Shown here piece by piece: positions 6,621-13,999 of a stretch of 23,060 bases of DNA. The stretch spans positions 1 through 23,060 of the forward strand of contig DATKEG010000268.1 in assembly GCA_035544515.1 (NCBI GenBank). Direction: 5' to 3'. Both the position numbers and the translations under genes were made by a program. The notes below the pieces were generated by a model that had not been told where the DNA came from, searched no databases, and worked only from the letters and a program-made list of their open reading frames with translations. The DNA comes from DATKEG01 sp035544515 (GTDB lineage: Bacteria; Acidobacteriota; Vicinamibacteria; Fen-336). Numbering within the stretch: the stretch's first letter is position 1; the number at the start of each line of letters is the position of its first letter.

Positions 6621-8776
6621 GCCTCGCCGCGCCGGAGCAGGCGCATCCCGTTGCCGATGACCAGCAGGGACGCGCCCATGTCCGCGGCGACCGCGGCCCA
6701 CAGGCTGCCGAGGCCCACGAGGGCGAGGGCGAGCACCGCCGCCTTCACACCGAGCGACAGCGCGATGTTCTGCCGGATCACGCGCCGGGCGGCGCGGGCG
6801 AGCCGGATGGCCTCTGGGATCCGCCGCAGGTCCTCCGACATGAGGGCGATGTCGGCCGTCTCCAGCGCGACGTCCGACCCGCGCCGGCCCATGGCCAGGC
6901 CCACCGTGGCGGTGGCCAGCGCGGGGGCGTCGTTCACCCCGTCCCCGACCATGGCCACGGGGCCGAGCGCGCGCTCCATCTCCGCCACGTACGCCACCTT
7001 GTCCTCCGGCAGGAGGTCGGCGTGGCTCTCCTCGATGCCCAGCCGGGCGGCGATGGCGTCCGCGGTGCGCGCGTTGTCGCCGCTGAGCATGGCCACCCGG
7101 AGGCCGGCGCGGCGGAGCGAGGCCACCGCTTCGGCCGCCTCGGGCCGGACCTCGTCGGCGACGGCCACCGCCCCGAGCACGACGCCGTCGCCCTCGGCCG
7201 ATCCGCCGTGGAGCCGGCCGACGAGCACGACGGTCTTTCCCTGGGCCTCCAGGCGCGCTAGCTCCGCGTCGAGCCGGTGGTCGCACAGGCCCCTCTCGTC
7301 GAACAGGCGATGGCTCCCCACGAGCACCTGCGCGGCGCCGACCCGGCCTCGGGCCCCCCGTCCGGGGAACTCGACGACGTCCGACGCGGGCTCCCAGGGG
7401 ATTCCCTCCCGGCGCGCGTGGCGGACGAGGGCGGCGGCCACGGGATGGGCGCAGCGCGACTCCACCGCCGCGGCCAGGGCCAGCACCTCGGAGGCCGGCC
7501 CGCGCGCCGGGAGGACGTCCGTGACCGCGGGCGTTCCCCGGGTGAGCGTCCCGGTCTTGTCGAAGACGACCGCGAGCACCCGGCCCATGTCCTCCAGGTG
7601 GACGCCGCCCTTCACCAGCACGCCGCGGCGCGAGGCGGCCGTCAGTGCCGAGACGATGGACACCGGCGTCGAGATGACGAGCGCGCACGGGCAGGCAATG
7701 ACGAGCAGCACGAGCGATCGGTAGGCCCAGGCCTCGAAGGTGCCGTATCCCAGGAGCGGCGGCACCACGGCGGCGGCGGCGGCGAGCGCCAGCACCACGG
7801 GGGTGTAGACGCGCGCGAACGCCTCCACGAACCCCTGGCTCGCCGCGCGCGAGGACTGCGCCTCCTCCACGCGCCGCAGGATGCGGGCAAGGGTGGTCTC
7901 CGCCGCCGGCCGCGTGACGCGGACCCCCAGGGCGCCGGAGCCGTTGATGGAGCCGGCGAGCACCGCGTCGCCCGGGGCCTTCGCGACGGGCTGCGACTCG
8001 CCGGTCAGCGGCGACTGGTCCACCGCGCTCGTTCCCGACTCGACCACGCCGTCGAGCGCGAAGCGCTCCCCGGGACCGACGATCACCCACTCGCCGCGCG
8101 CGACCTCGGAAGCGGCCACGCGCTCTTCGCCGGCGGCGCGGCGCACGAGCGCGGTCTCGGGCACCAGGCCCAGCAGTCCGGAGATCGCGCTGCGCGCGCG
8201 CTCCATGCTGCGCGCTTCGAGGAGCTGGGCCAGGGAGAACAACACGACCGTGGCCGCGCCTTCCCCCCATTCGCCGATGGCCATGGCCCCGAGCACCGCG
8301 ACCGTCATCAACGCGTTCATGTCCAGCACGCCCTGCCGCGCCCGTTGCAGTCCCTTGCGCGCGATGGGAGCGCCGCCCAGGACGATGGCGGAGAGGTACA
8401 GGACGATACCGGCGGGCGGCGCGAAGAGCGCGACTGCCGCCCCGGCCAGGGTCAGGCCGAGCGCCAGGAGCGTTCCCGCCGCGGGGGAGGGCGTGGCCGG
8501 CCGCTGTCGCGCCTCGCGCACGCGGAACCCGGCGCGCATGAAGGCGGCCTCCACGGAACCGGGCACCAGGGTGTGTATGACGGTGGCCTGCCCGGTGACC
8601 GCGGAGGCGCGGACCGAGCAGACGCCCGGGAGGCCTCCGATCTCCGACTCGATCAGCGCGACCTCCGCCGCGCAGTCGAGGCCGTCCACCAGGAAGGTCT
8701 GCGCCTTCTCCCCTTCGCAGCCGGGGCAGGCCGGCGCCGTGCTCACCGCGGCGAAGTCATCCCGAGGCGCGCGCAC
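6617..8776 (-). CDS. Zn/Cd/Pb-type P1B heavy-metal exporting ATPase
   Basis: The 719-residue inner-membrane pump exports divalent metal ions using ATP. Signatures in order are: a possible N-terminal metal ligand CPGC (17-20); a heavy-metal-associated domain with DCAAE (34-38) rather than CxxC; LTGES near 257; the intramembrane CPC at 362-364; DKTGT with phospho-acceptor Asp406; the CAHP motif (His444-Pro445); and GDGVNDAPAL. The last helices carry NIALSLGVKA and ADMGAS, i.e. the Lys and DxG expected for the P1B-2 (Zn, Cd, Pb) group. The start used is GTG 8776, overlapping the repressor stop by 20 bases; GTG 8746 is an alternative 10 bases after that stop. It is co-transcribed with the ArsR/SmtB gene. 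Confidence 0.94.
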   Translation of the reverse strand: MRAPRDDFAAVSTAPACPGCEGEKAQTFLVDGLDCAAEVALIESEIGGLPGVCSVRASAVTGQATVIHTLVPGSVEAAFMRAGFRVREARQRPATPSPAAGTLLALGLTLAGAAVALFAPPAGIVLYLSAIVLGGAPIARKGLQRARQGVLDMNALMTVAVLGAMAIGEWGEGAATVVLFSLAQLLEARSMERARSAISGLLGLVPETALVRRAAGEERVAASEVARGEWVIVGPGERFALDGVVESGTSAVDQSPLTGESQPVAKAPGDAVLAGSINGSGALGVRVTRPAAETTLARILRRVEEAQSSRAASQGFVEAFARVYTPVVLALAAAAAVVPPLLGYGTFEAWAYRSLVLLVIACPCALVISTPVSIVSALTAASRRGVLVKGGVHLEDMGRVLAVVFDKTGTLTRGTPAVTDVLPARGPASEVLALAAAVESRCAHPVAAALVRHARREGIPWEPASDVVEFPGRGARGRVGAAQVLVGSHRLFDERGLCDHRLDAELARLEAQGKTVVLVGRLHGGSAEGDGVVLGAVAVADEVRPEAAEAVASLRRAGLRVAMLSGDNARTADAIAARLGIEESHADLLPEDKVAYVAEMERALGPVAMVGDGVNDAPALATATVGLAMGRRGSDVALETADIALMSEDLRRIPEAIRLARAARRVIRQNIALSLGVKAAVLALALVGLGSLWAAVAADMGASLLVIGNGMRLLRRGEA

Positions 8777-9110
8777 GGCGGACCCGGCCGTCCTCGGTGG
8801 CGTGCGAGATGCCCATGTCCACCAGCGTGCGGATGTGCTCGTCCTGCAGGCTGTAGTACGTGCGTTTGCCGTCGCGCCGAACGGCGACGAGCCTCCGGTC
8901 GCGCAGCAGGCGGAGCTGATGGCTCACCGCGGACGGCGAAAGGGCCAGCAGCGCGGCCAGGTCCGACACGCACAGCTCGTCCACGGAAAGCGCGTGCAGG
9001 ATGCGCGTGCGCGTGGGGTCGCCCAGGAGGGAGAAGGTCTCGGCCAGCGCGAGGGCGTCCTCGGTCGAGACGAGCGCGCGCTGCACGCGCCGGACGCGAC
9101 CCTCGTCCAC
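8757..9110 (-). CDS. ArsR/SmtB-family metal-responsive repressor
   Basis: This winged-helix repressor releases DNA when it binds metal. ELCVSDLAALLALSPSAVSHQLRLLRD is the recognition region split over two helices. The C-terminal helix carries Asp-x-His, then His and Glu at spacings +13 and +16 from the Asp (in DEHIRTLVDMGISHATE), exactly the alpha5 zinc site of SmtB (Asp104, His106, His117, Glu120). The Cys and Asp of ELCVSD match the SmtB Cys61 and Asp64. I chose GTG 9110 (117 residues, normal size) because GAGG precedes it by 8 bases. The longest frame starts at ATG 9179, within 2-3 bases of the predicted transcription start and inside the operator, and would be leaderless. The downstream ATPase gene is its expected target. 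Confidence 0.88.
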   Translation of the reverse strand: MDEGRVRRVQRALVSTEDALALAETFSLLGDPTRTRILHALSVDELCVSDLAALLALSPSAVSHQLRLLRDRRLVAVRRDGKRTYYSLQDEHIRTLVDMGISHATEDGRVRRARASG

Positions 9111-9160
9111 GAAGGCGGCCTCGCGCGGCACGGGCCGGCCCCCGCGGCCGCCCGCCCGCA

Positions 9161-9182
9161 CATATGAACGCTTGATCATATG
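9161..9182 (-). promoter_or_regulatory. SmtB/CzrA-like operator
   Basis: CATATGAACG (9161-9170) and TGATCATATG (9173-9182) form an inverted repeat around a 2-base centre, with the outer seven bases fully symmetric. This is the ATATGAA-type operator bound by zinc-responsive ArsR/SmtB repressors. It covers about +1 to +20 of the predicted transcript, so bound repressor would block initiation of its own operon. Confidence 0.75.
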
Positions 9183-9187
9183 TATGG

Positions 9188-9216
9188 ACGATACTCCGAT
9201 GCCCGGCCCTCGTCAA
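9188..9216 (-). promoter_or_regulatory. Promoter of the metal-resistance operon
   Basis: On the minus strand TTGACG (9216-9211) and TATCGT (9193-9188) are separated by exactly 17 bases, a good sigma-70-type promoter. The predicted start near 9181 falls at the edge of the operator palindrome. With the GTG 9110 start the leader is about 70 bases. Confidence 0.65.
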
Positions 9217-9302
9217 GCACGGGCTTTCCACGGGCCTTTCCCGCACCGAGGGCGCAGAGGGAAACGGGAGGGACGCCAGGGACGAATGGGATGGGGCGGC
9301 GC

Positions 9303-10106
9303 CTACTCCTGGGGCCAGGGACGGGGGAGCTGGGCCATGTAGGCGTTGGCCGTGAGGCGGGGGTCGAGGCCGAGGGAGCGCGCGTACTCCTGCAGGAAGC
9401 CGCGCAGGTACACCGCCGCGGGCAACATGTCCAGGCGGTCGCCCTCGATGTACTCGAGGTACCGCGTGCCGATCTTGCTCTGGTTCGCGATGTCCCGGAG
9501 GCTCACGCCCCGCTCCTCGCGGTAGCGCCGCAGCACGGCTCCGGTGACCGGCTCGGGCAGCAGGTGTGGCGTCCGGCCGAAGGGGGCCGAGGCGCCCGCC
9601 GCGCGCGCCGCGGAGGCGCCCGGCGCAGGAAGCGCGGCGGACGCGGAGCGCGGCGCCTCCGCGGGAGACGGGGGGGGTTCGGCCGGGCCGGACAAGCGGA
9701 TCGGATCGTGCACCATGGCCGGCGCCGTCGCCTGGCCGGCGGCGGCATGCCCCCCGGTGGCCGCGGCGGCACCCTCGGATGGACCGGACGCGGCGATCGC
9801 GTCGGCCGGTCGCGTCACGGGCTGCGGCCACGCGCGCACGTTGGCGGGCAGCGGGCGCGGAGGGGAGCCGCTGGCCAGCCCGTGGCTCTGGTCGTACGCC
9901 TGGCGGCGCGCCGGGTCGCGCAACGCCTCGTACGCTTCCTGCACACGCGCGCGCGCCCGGCGCACCTCGGCCGGATCGAGGAGCGAATAGGTCGCGAGCG
10001 CGCCGTCGCCGTAGAGCTCGAGCGTGAAGCGGTACGCCCGCTCCACCTCCTCCGGGCTGGCCTGGGCGCTGATGCCCAGGACCTCGTAGTGGCTCTGCGC
10101 GGGCAT
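9303..10106 (-). CDS. Degenerate J-domain fused to RodZ-type HTH domain
   Basis: Residues 6-73 read like a DnaJ J-domain (HYEVLGI, ASPEEVERAYR, VQEAYEALRDPARRQAYD). The HPD tripeptide needed to stimulate DnaK is missing: the loop has LYGDGALATY. A Pro/Ala-rich linker (about 75-180) leads to a helix-turn-helix of the RodZ/HTH_25 type at 183-260 (LRRYREERGVSLRDIANQSKI, YLEYIEGD, LPAAVYLRGFLQEYARSLGLD). RodZ proteins normally continue into a membrane helix; here the protein ends after the HTH at residue 267 and should be soluble. ATG 10106 lies 2 bases after the MinD-like gene stop; GTG 10112, overlapping that stop, is an alternative. Co-transcription suggests a joint role with the ATPase, perhaps in positioning or polarity. 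The function is unknown. Confidence 0.82.
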   Translation of the reverse strand: MPAQSHYEVLGISAQASPEEVERAYRFTLELYGDGALATYSLLDPAEVRRARARVQEAYEALRDPARRQAYDQSHGLASGSPPRPLPANVRAWPQPVTRPADAIAASGPSEGAAAATGGHAAAGQATAPAMVHDPIRLSGPAEPPPSPAEAPRSASAALPAPGASAARAAGASAPFGRTPHLLPEPVTGAVLRRYREERGVSLRDIANQSKIGTRYLEYIEGDRLDMLPAAVYLRGFLQEYARSLGLDPRLTANAYMAQLPRPWPQE

Positions 10107-10108
10107 CG

Positions 10109-11086
10109 TCACCAGGGCAGCCGCAGGCCGGCGCGGTGGAGCAGCATGCGCGCGACCTGCCGCACGCGCTCGGCCGCGGGCGACGCGGGCGCGTCCGCCA
10201 TGAACAGCCGGCGCTGCCGCACGCACCGCCAGACGGCCTCGTCGTAGTCAACGAAGCCGGCATAGCTGGCGCGCACGCCCAGGTGGCGCGCGCAGGCCGT
10301 CACCAGCTGATGTCCCACCGCCACGTCCGAGGGCTCGCGCACCTGGTTGACGATGAACCGGGGACGGAAGGCCGCCACCTCCGCCCGGAAGCTCGCCGCC
10401 TGCTCCGGGTCTTCCGCCTCGACGGCGGCGAGCAGGTCGAGAGGCGTGCGGATCCCGGCGGCGTTGCGCGAGTCGAGACCGGAGTCCACCAGGTCGCGGA
10501 CGCGGTCGGTGGCCGCGACGGCGCGCAGCCGGCGGAACAGCGCGCTCTTGATGAAACGATACCCGTTCTCCACGGACGTGGGCTCGGGAACGACCATGAG
10601 CAGGCCGAGGTCGGAGGCCAGGAAGAAGTCGAGCGTGTTGAAGGAGGTCCCCGCGCCCAGGTCGATGAGCACGATGTCCACGTCCAGCTCGCGCACCTTG
10701 GAGAGCAGCCTGAGCTTCTGCTGGTAGTTGATGTTGGCGGCGCCGAGGAAGTCGCCGCCCCCGCTCACCAGCCGGAGCCCGGCCACCCCGGTGTCCACGA
10801 GCACTTCCTCGATCGTCTCCGCGCGCCGGGCCATGAAGTCTCCGAGCGTGCGGGTGGGACCGTGCAGGCCGAGGCACGTGTGCAGGTTCGCCCCGCCGAG
10901 GTCCGCGTCCACGAGCACCACCCGCTTGCCGAGCCGGGCCAGGTGCCAGCCGAGCGCCGCGGTGATGAGCGTCTTGCCGATGCCGCCCTTGCCGCCGCCC
11001 ACCGACCAGATCTGACGGGACGAGCCGGTCTCGGGCTTCGGCAGGGTCTGGCTCATCGCCGCCGGGATGATTTCACGGGCGGACAT
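10109..11086 (-). CDS. MinD/FleN-like P-loop ATPase
   Basis: This 325-residue protein belongs to the MinD/ParA superfamily. The deviant Walker A motif GKGGIGKT (32-39), the VLVDADLGGANLHTCLG segment and the Walker B-like VLIDLGAGTSFNTLDFFLASD are all present. VDADLGGANL is closest to the FleN/FlhG-like branch. These proteins dimerise with ATP on membranes or partner proteins to set cell position or number of structures. A C-terminal helix rich in Arg and Leu (VRQVARMLLHRAGLRL) could be a membrane or partner contact. ATG 11086 overlaps the upstream exported-protein gene by 14 bases; ATG 11056 is an alternative after a 16-base gap. The J/HTH gene follows 2 bases after its stop. No flagellar gene is present to support a FlhG role. 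Confidence 0.88.
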   Translation of the reverse strand: MSAREIIPAAMSQTLPKPETGSSRQIWSVGGGKGGIGKTLITAALGWHLARLGKRVVLVDADLGGANLHTCLGLHGPTRTLGDFMARRAETIEEVLVDTGVAGLRLVSGGGDFLGAANINYQQKLRLLSKVRELDVDIVLIDLGAGTSFNTLDFFLASDLGLLMVVPEPTSVENGYRFIKSALFRRLRAVAATDRVRDLVDSGLDSRNAAGIRTPLDLLAAVEAEDPEQAASFRAEVAAFRPRFIVNQVREPSDVAVGHQLVTACARHLGVRASYAGFVDYDEAVWRCVRQRRLFMADAPASPAAERVRQVARMLLHRAGLRLPW

Positions 11087-11636
11087 TCATGATCACGCTG
11101 GCCAGCACGGCGTCGGCGGCGGCGCGGGCCTCGGGCGACCGCTTCCAGAGCGCGGCCGGCACGTACGAGGCGAGGCAGAGCGAGTGGCCTCCACCGACGA
11201 CGGTCAGGGCGCGCTGGCGCCAGGAACGGTGGCCGTGGATGCCCTTGTCGTACTGCACGGCGAATGCCGAATCGAGCGCGCGCGCGTTGCCGACCGGGCC
11301 GCCGACGAACTCGTACTCGTACTTGACGCGCGGCTCCATGTCCATGGGAGGGGCGAGCCGCTCGAGCATGCAGTCGGCGTGCAGGCTGTCGAGTCCGGAT
11401 TCTCCGGGCTGGTAGACGAACCGCACGCCGAGCGGACCGTTCCAGGCCTCCATCGCTTCGGGCCGCCCGGCCACCGCGCCCACGGTCCAGCCCTCCGGGG
11501 TGCGGAAACGGAACGCGCCCGAGGGGTGCGCGTGCTCGGCCACGAGCGGAGGCGGCGCGGCGGGCGCCTTCTTCCCCGCCCAGACGGGGCCCACGAGGGT
11601 GAATACGGCCAGCACGACCGCGGAGAGACGCCTCAA
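11073..11636 (-). CDS. Exported protein of unknown function
   Basis: The 187-residue product has a clear Sec signal: MRRL, a hydrophobic run (AVVLAVFTLVG) and a likely cut after PVWA near residue 20, before GKKAPAAPPP. The mature part begins with an FRFRTPEGWTV segment that recalls PsbP/DUF1795-type beta domains. It has two Cys (ADCMLE, HSLCLA) that could form a disulfide. The initiator is TTG; no downstream start keeps the Arg-Arg N-terminus, so the signal peptide itself supports TTG. It is first in a likely operon with the MinD-like and J/HTH genes, behind a promoter at 11732-11760. I do not recognise a specific function. Confidence 0.72.
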   Translation of the reverse strand: MRRLSAVVLAVFTLVGPVWAGKKAPAAPPPLVAEHAHPSGAFRFRTPEGWTVGAVAGRPEAMEAWNGPLGVRFVYQPGESGLDSLHADCMLERLAPPMDMEPRVKYEYEFVGGPVGNARALDSAFAVQYDKGIHGHRSWRQRALTVVGGGHSLCLASYVPAALWKRSPEARAAADAVLASVIMNVRP

Positions 11637-11731
11637 ACGCGAGGCCCGGACGTCGGCCGGGAGGTCCCGGCGGGGGGTGCGGACCGCCCGGCGAACTGGG
11701 GCCTGGCGTGCATCGCGCCTGTGCGATCTAG

Positions 11732-11760
11732 AAGATACCCGACCCGGGCCGGGGGTTCAA
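11732..11760 (-). promoter_or_regulatory. Promoter of the exported protein/MinD-like/J-HTH operon
   Basis: TTGAAC (minus strand 11760-11755) and TATCTT (11737-11732) are separated by exactly 17 bases. The -35 overlaps the yqeB stop codon. The predicted start near 11725 gives a leader of about 88 bases containing the inverted repeat ATCGC-N6-GCGAT (11712-11727). Confidence 0.5.
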
Positions 11761-12566
11761 GTGCTACCTGAGGAGCCGCAGCCGATCAGCACGGCTTCCA
11801 GCACGCCGGCGGCCACCGCCCGGGCCTTGTCGGAGACCCGGGCGGGATCGACGTCAGCCCCGCGCGGCTCGATGTCCCCCACCTTCTCGCCGGGGCCGAC
11901 GCGGACGCCGTCGGCCAGCAGCCCGCGGACCATCCCGGGCACCTGCGCGCAGACGGGGTCACCGCCGACCTCCCCGATCACGGCGCCCGGACCGACCACG
12001 TCGCCGATCCGGCGGCGGCCCGCGAAGGTGCCCGCGCACGGGGCGCGCAGGACGCGCCGCTCCGTCTCGCCGCGCACCGCCGCGGGCTCCATGGTGTCCT
12101 TCTCCGCCTTCCCCCGCCAGTAAACGCGGCCCAGCGCGGGGCCGCGCTGGGTCTCGACCACGGCGTGCACGTCGAGACCGGCCGTGAAGCCCGGCCCGAG
12201 TCCGACGACGAGGGGCGCCTGCTCGCGCGTCGAGCCGAGGTTCCTCTTGGCCATCCGCGCGTCCACGATCACGGCGACACGCGACGCGACCAGGGAGGCC
12301 CCCTCGGGATCGACGAGCACCGGCACGAAGGCGCGCGCGGCGAGGGCCGGCTCCAGGCCCTGCGCATCCACCAGCCGGCCGCGCACCCCTTCCACCTCGG
12401 CCTCTCCCGCGAAGACGGCCTGCGCGAACGACACCAGCCGGCGGACGGCCAGCGGCGCCGGCCGCTCCAGCACCGCGACGGGGAAGCCGGAGAGGAAGAG
12501 CAGGCGCGCGCCGCCGGTGGCCAGCTCTCCACCCCCGCGCACGACCACCCGCGGGCGCCCGTCCAT
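11757..12566 (-). CDS. yqeB: YqeB (EF2563-family selenium-dependent molybdenum hydroxylase system protein)
   Basis: The 269-residue protein has the YqeB architecture: an N-terminal nucleotide-binding-like RGGGELATG, VLERPAPLAVRRLVSFAQAVF, VDARMAKRNLG, LGPGFTAG, then a C-terminal barrel-like half with LRAPCAGTF and IGDVV-type repeats. Genome-context studies place yqeB with yqeC and xdhC as markers of molybdenum hydroxylases that carry a labile selenium atom; its chemical step is not established. It follows xdhC by 7 bases and starts at ATG 12566. The family seems certain, while the Se link rests on known co-occurrence. No hydroxylase structural genes or selD lie in the window. Confidence 0.88.
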   Translation of the reverse strand: MDGRPRVVVRGGGELATGGARLLFLSGFPVAVLERPAPLAVRRLVSFAQAVFAGEAEVEGVRGRLVDAQGLEPALAARAFVPVLVDPEGASLVASRVAVIVDARMAKRNLGSTREQAPLVVGLGPGFTAGLDVHAVVETQRGPALGRVYWRGKAEKDTMEPAAVRGETERRVLRAPCAGTFAGRRRIGDVVGPGAVIGEVGGDPVCAQVPGMVRGLLADGVRVGPGEKVGDIEPRGADVDPARVSDKARAVAAGVLEAVLIGCGSSGST

Positions 12567-12573
12567 GGACCGG

Positions 12574-13413
12574 CTAGCGGGCGACCTTCAGGCGGCCAGG
12601 GAGCTCCATCTTCATCGGGCGGATGGCGGAGGGGGGAACGCCGCGCCGGATCGCGATCATCTCGGCCAGGATGCTCACGGCGATCTCGTCGGGGGTGATG
12701 GCTCCGATCTCGAGGCCCAGCGGGCAACGGATCTCGCCCAGCGCTTCGGGCGGCACGCCCTTCTCCTCGAGACCGGCGACCAGGTGCACGAGCTTGGGCT
12801 TGCTGCCGAGGAGGCCGACGTAGCGCAGCCCCTTGCCGATGACGGACTGCAGCGCCTCGCCATCACCCTTGTGGCCTCGCGTGACCACCACCACGTAGGT
12901 GTTCCGGCCGAGGGTCATGCGGCTGGCCGCCGCCGTGAACTCCTCCACGAGCACGAGGTCGGCTTCGGGGAAGCGGTCGTGGTTCGCGAACTTGACCCGG
13001 TCGTCCACCACTTCGACCCGGAAGCCCGCGGCCTTGGCCATGCGCGCCAGGGGCTGGGCCACGTGCCCGGCGCCGAAGAGGCACAGGGTGGGCGTGCCCT
13101 CGATCGGCTCGATGAAGACCTGCATGCGCCCGCCGCAGACCAGGCCGTCCTCGCCGGCTTGATCGGCGGTCAGCTCGTAGGCCGCCGTCTGCGGCTTGCG
13201 CGACTCGATGGCCTGGCGCGCGCGCCAGGTCATCTCCGCCTCCACGCAGCCGCCCCCGATCGTGCCCACGATGCGCCCGTCCGGATAGACGAGCATCTTG
13301 GCCCCCGCCTTCTGGGGCGTCGAGCCCTCCGTGGCGACCACGGTGACGAGCGCGGCGGGCTCGCCGGAGAGCTCCGCGCGCAACGTGGCTTCCAGGACGT
13401 CCTTCACGGACAC
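12574..13413 (-). CDS. xdhC: XdhC-family molybdenum cofactor insertion/maturation protein
   Basis: The 279-residue protein has the XdhC N-terminal domain with VVATEGSTPQKAGAKMLV and GGGCVE at 53-58, a CGGRM motif near 93, and a C-terminal Rossmann domain with LFGAGHVAQPLARMA at 112-126. XdhC proteins bind molybdenum cofactor, assist its sulfuration and deliver it to xanthine dehydrogenase-type hydroxylases. Next to yqeB, and with yqeC nearby, it probably serves a selenium-dependent enzyme. The start is GTG 13413; GTG 13407 is possible and neither has a strong Shine-Dalgarno site. It is co-transcribed with yqeB. A hairpin repeat lies in the 118-base spacer upstream. Confidence 0.92.
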   Translation of the reverse strand: MSVKDVLEATLRAELSGEPAALVTVVATEGSTPQKAGAKMLVYPDGRIVGTIGGGCVEAEMTWRARQAIESRKPQTAAYELTADQAGEDGLVCGGRMQVFIEPIEGTPTLCLFGAGHVAQPLARMAKAAGFRVEVVDDRVKFANHDRFPEADLVLVEEFTAAASRMTLGRNTYVVVVTRGHKGDGEALQSVIGKGLRYVGLLGSKPKLVHLVAGLEEKGVPPEALGEIRCPLGLEIGAITPDEIAVSILAEMIAIRRGVPPSAIRPMKMELPGRLKVAR

Positions 13414-13479
13414 CAGGATATCACCGGTGCGGCGGACGCCAATGGCCGTCCAACGATGCTCTTCGAGCGTTCGACGCGC

Positions 13480-13540
13480 GAAGCGGAGCGTTTCCTTCCG
13501 CCGCGGCGGCGGTTCATCCGCCGCCGCGCGATCAAGGAAG
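13480..13540. repeat. Dispersed hairpin repeat, copy A
   Basis: AGCGTTTCC (13487-13495) is followed by CGCGGCGGCGG (13502-13512), loop TTCAT, and CCGCCGCCGCG (13518-13528), a perfect 11-bp stem. Copy B at 16023-16082 has the same order, spacing and loop. It sits between xdhC and the small membrane protein gene and slightly overlaps the 3' end of the latter. It could act as a terminator stem for that gene on the minus strand, though no U-run follows. Confidence 0.55.
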
Positions 13541-13786
13541 ATCCGCGCGGAGCTTTGCGCGTCGCATTCCGGAATGACTGAACAGCCCGCGCGAGGAGCG
13601 CTGGTTGATCCAGTCCATGACGAAGCTGCCGAGGAAATAGCCCAGCACGAAGCTGCCGATCTTCGACCAGGTGGGGTCTTCGTACAGCCGGTACAGCCAG
13701 AGGGCGCTCAGGGCCATCAGCACGATCAGGATGACCCGGAGCGGCCTGCGGCTGCCCGCGCGTCGCTCGATGGCATCTTGTTCCAT
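13532..13786 (-). CDS. Small membrane protein, unknown function
   Basis: This 84-residue protein has a basic N-terminus (ERRAGSRRPLR), one clear membrane helix (VILIVLMALSALWLYRLY) and a second weaker hydrophobic segment (IGSFVLGYFLGSFVMDWI), then a basic tail. I do not recognise the family. ATG 13786 is followed by a normal coding bias. It lies between xdhC and yqeC on the same strand but is separated from yqeC by a 210-base spacer filled by an inverted repeat. The last ten codons run into the hairpin repeat family, so its C-terminus may have been altered by that element. The moderate confidence reflects small size. Confidence 0.6.
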   Translation of the reverse strand: MEQDAIERRAGSRRPLRVILIVLMALSALWLYRLYEDPTWSKIGSFVLGYFLGSFVMDWINQRSSRGLFSHSGMRRAKLRADLP

Positions 13787-13825
13787 GCATCCAGGTTACG
13801 GCAGCGGCGGAGCCTTGGGGGCGGC

Positions 13826-13999
13826 TAGCAGCCCGTGGTGGAAGTGCGGCGTCGCACCGAGGCGGGCGAGGCGCCCGGCGGGCAAGGCGCGACGACCGCG
13901 CATATCGGGGATACATCGGGGATATGTAAGGGAGGAGCAACGCCGCCAGCCGGGATGCATCGCCCGCCGAATGCAGCCGGACTTCCACCTCGGCTGCTA
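13826..13999. mobile_element. MITE-like inverted-repeat element (174 bp)
   Basis: The ends are inverted copies: TAGCAGCCCGTGGTGGAAGT (13826-13845) against the complement of 13981-13999, differing at two bases and one gap. Inside, GGCGGGCGA-GC--CCGGC-GGC recurs in inverted form, so the arms extend to about 55 bases at lower identity. The centre has CATATC (13901-13906) and GATATG (13921-13926) and two 11-bp tandem copies of ATCGGGGATAC/T. CTAG lies at the left end and CTAA at the right, which would fit an imperfect YTAR target duplication of the IS5 kind. There is no coding capacity. It fills the spacer upstream of the small membrane protein gene and its right end includes the yqeC stop codon. 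Confidence 0.55.

Noticed and set aside
9111..9179. N-terminal extension of the ArsR/SmtB gene to ATG 9179
   Set aside because: It would begin within 2-3 bases of the predicted transcription start and encode the operator. GTG 9110 has a Shine-Dalgarno site and gives a normal protein length. Leaderless translation is not fully excluded.
13901..13926. A CRISPR or tandem-repeat array around the ATCGGGGATA units
   Set aside because: There are only two 11-bp copies directly adjacent, with no spacers; they are the centre of the MITE-like element.
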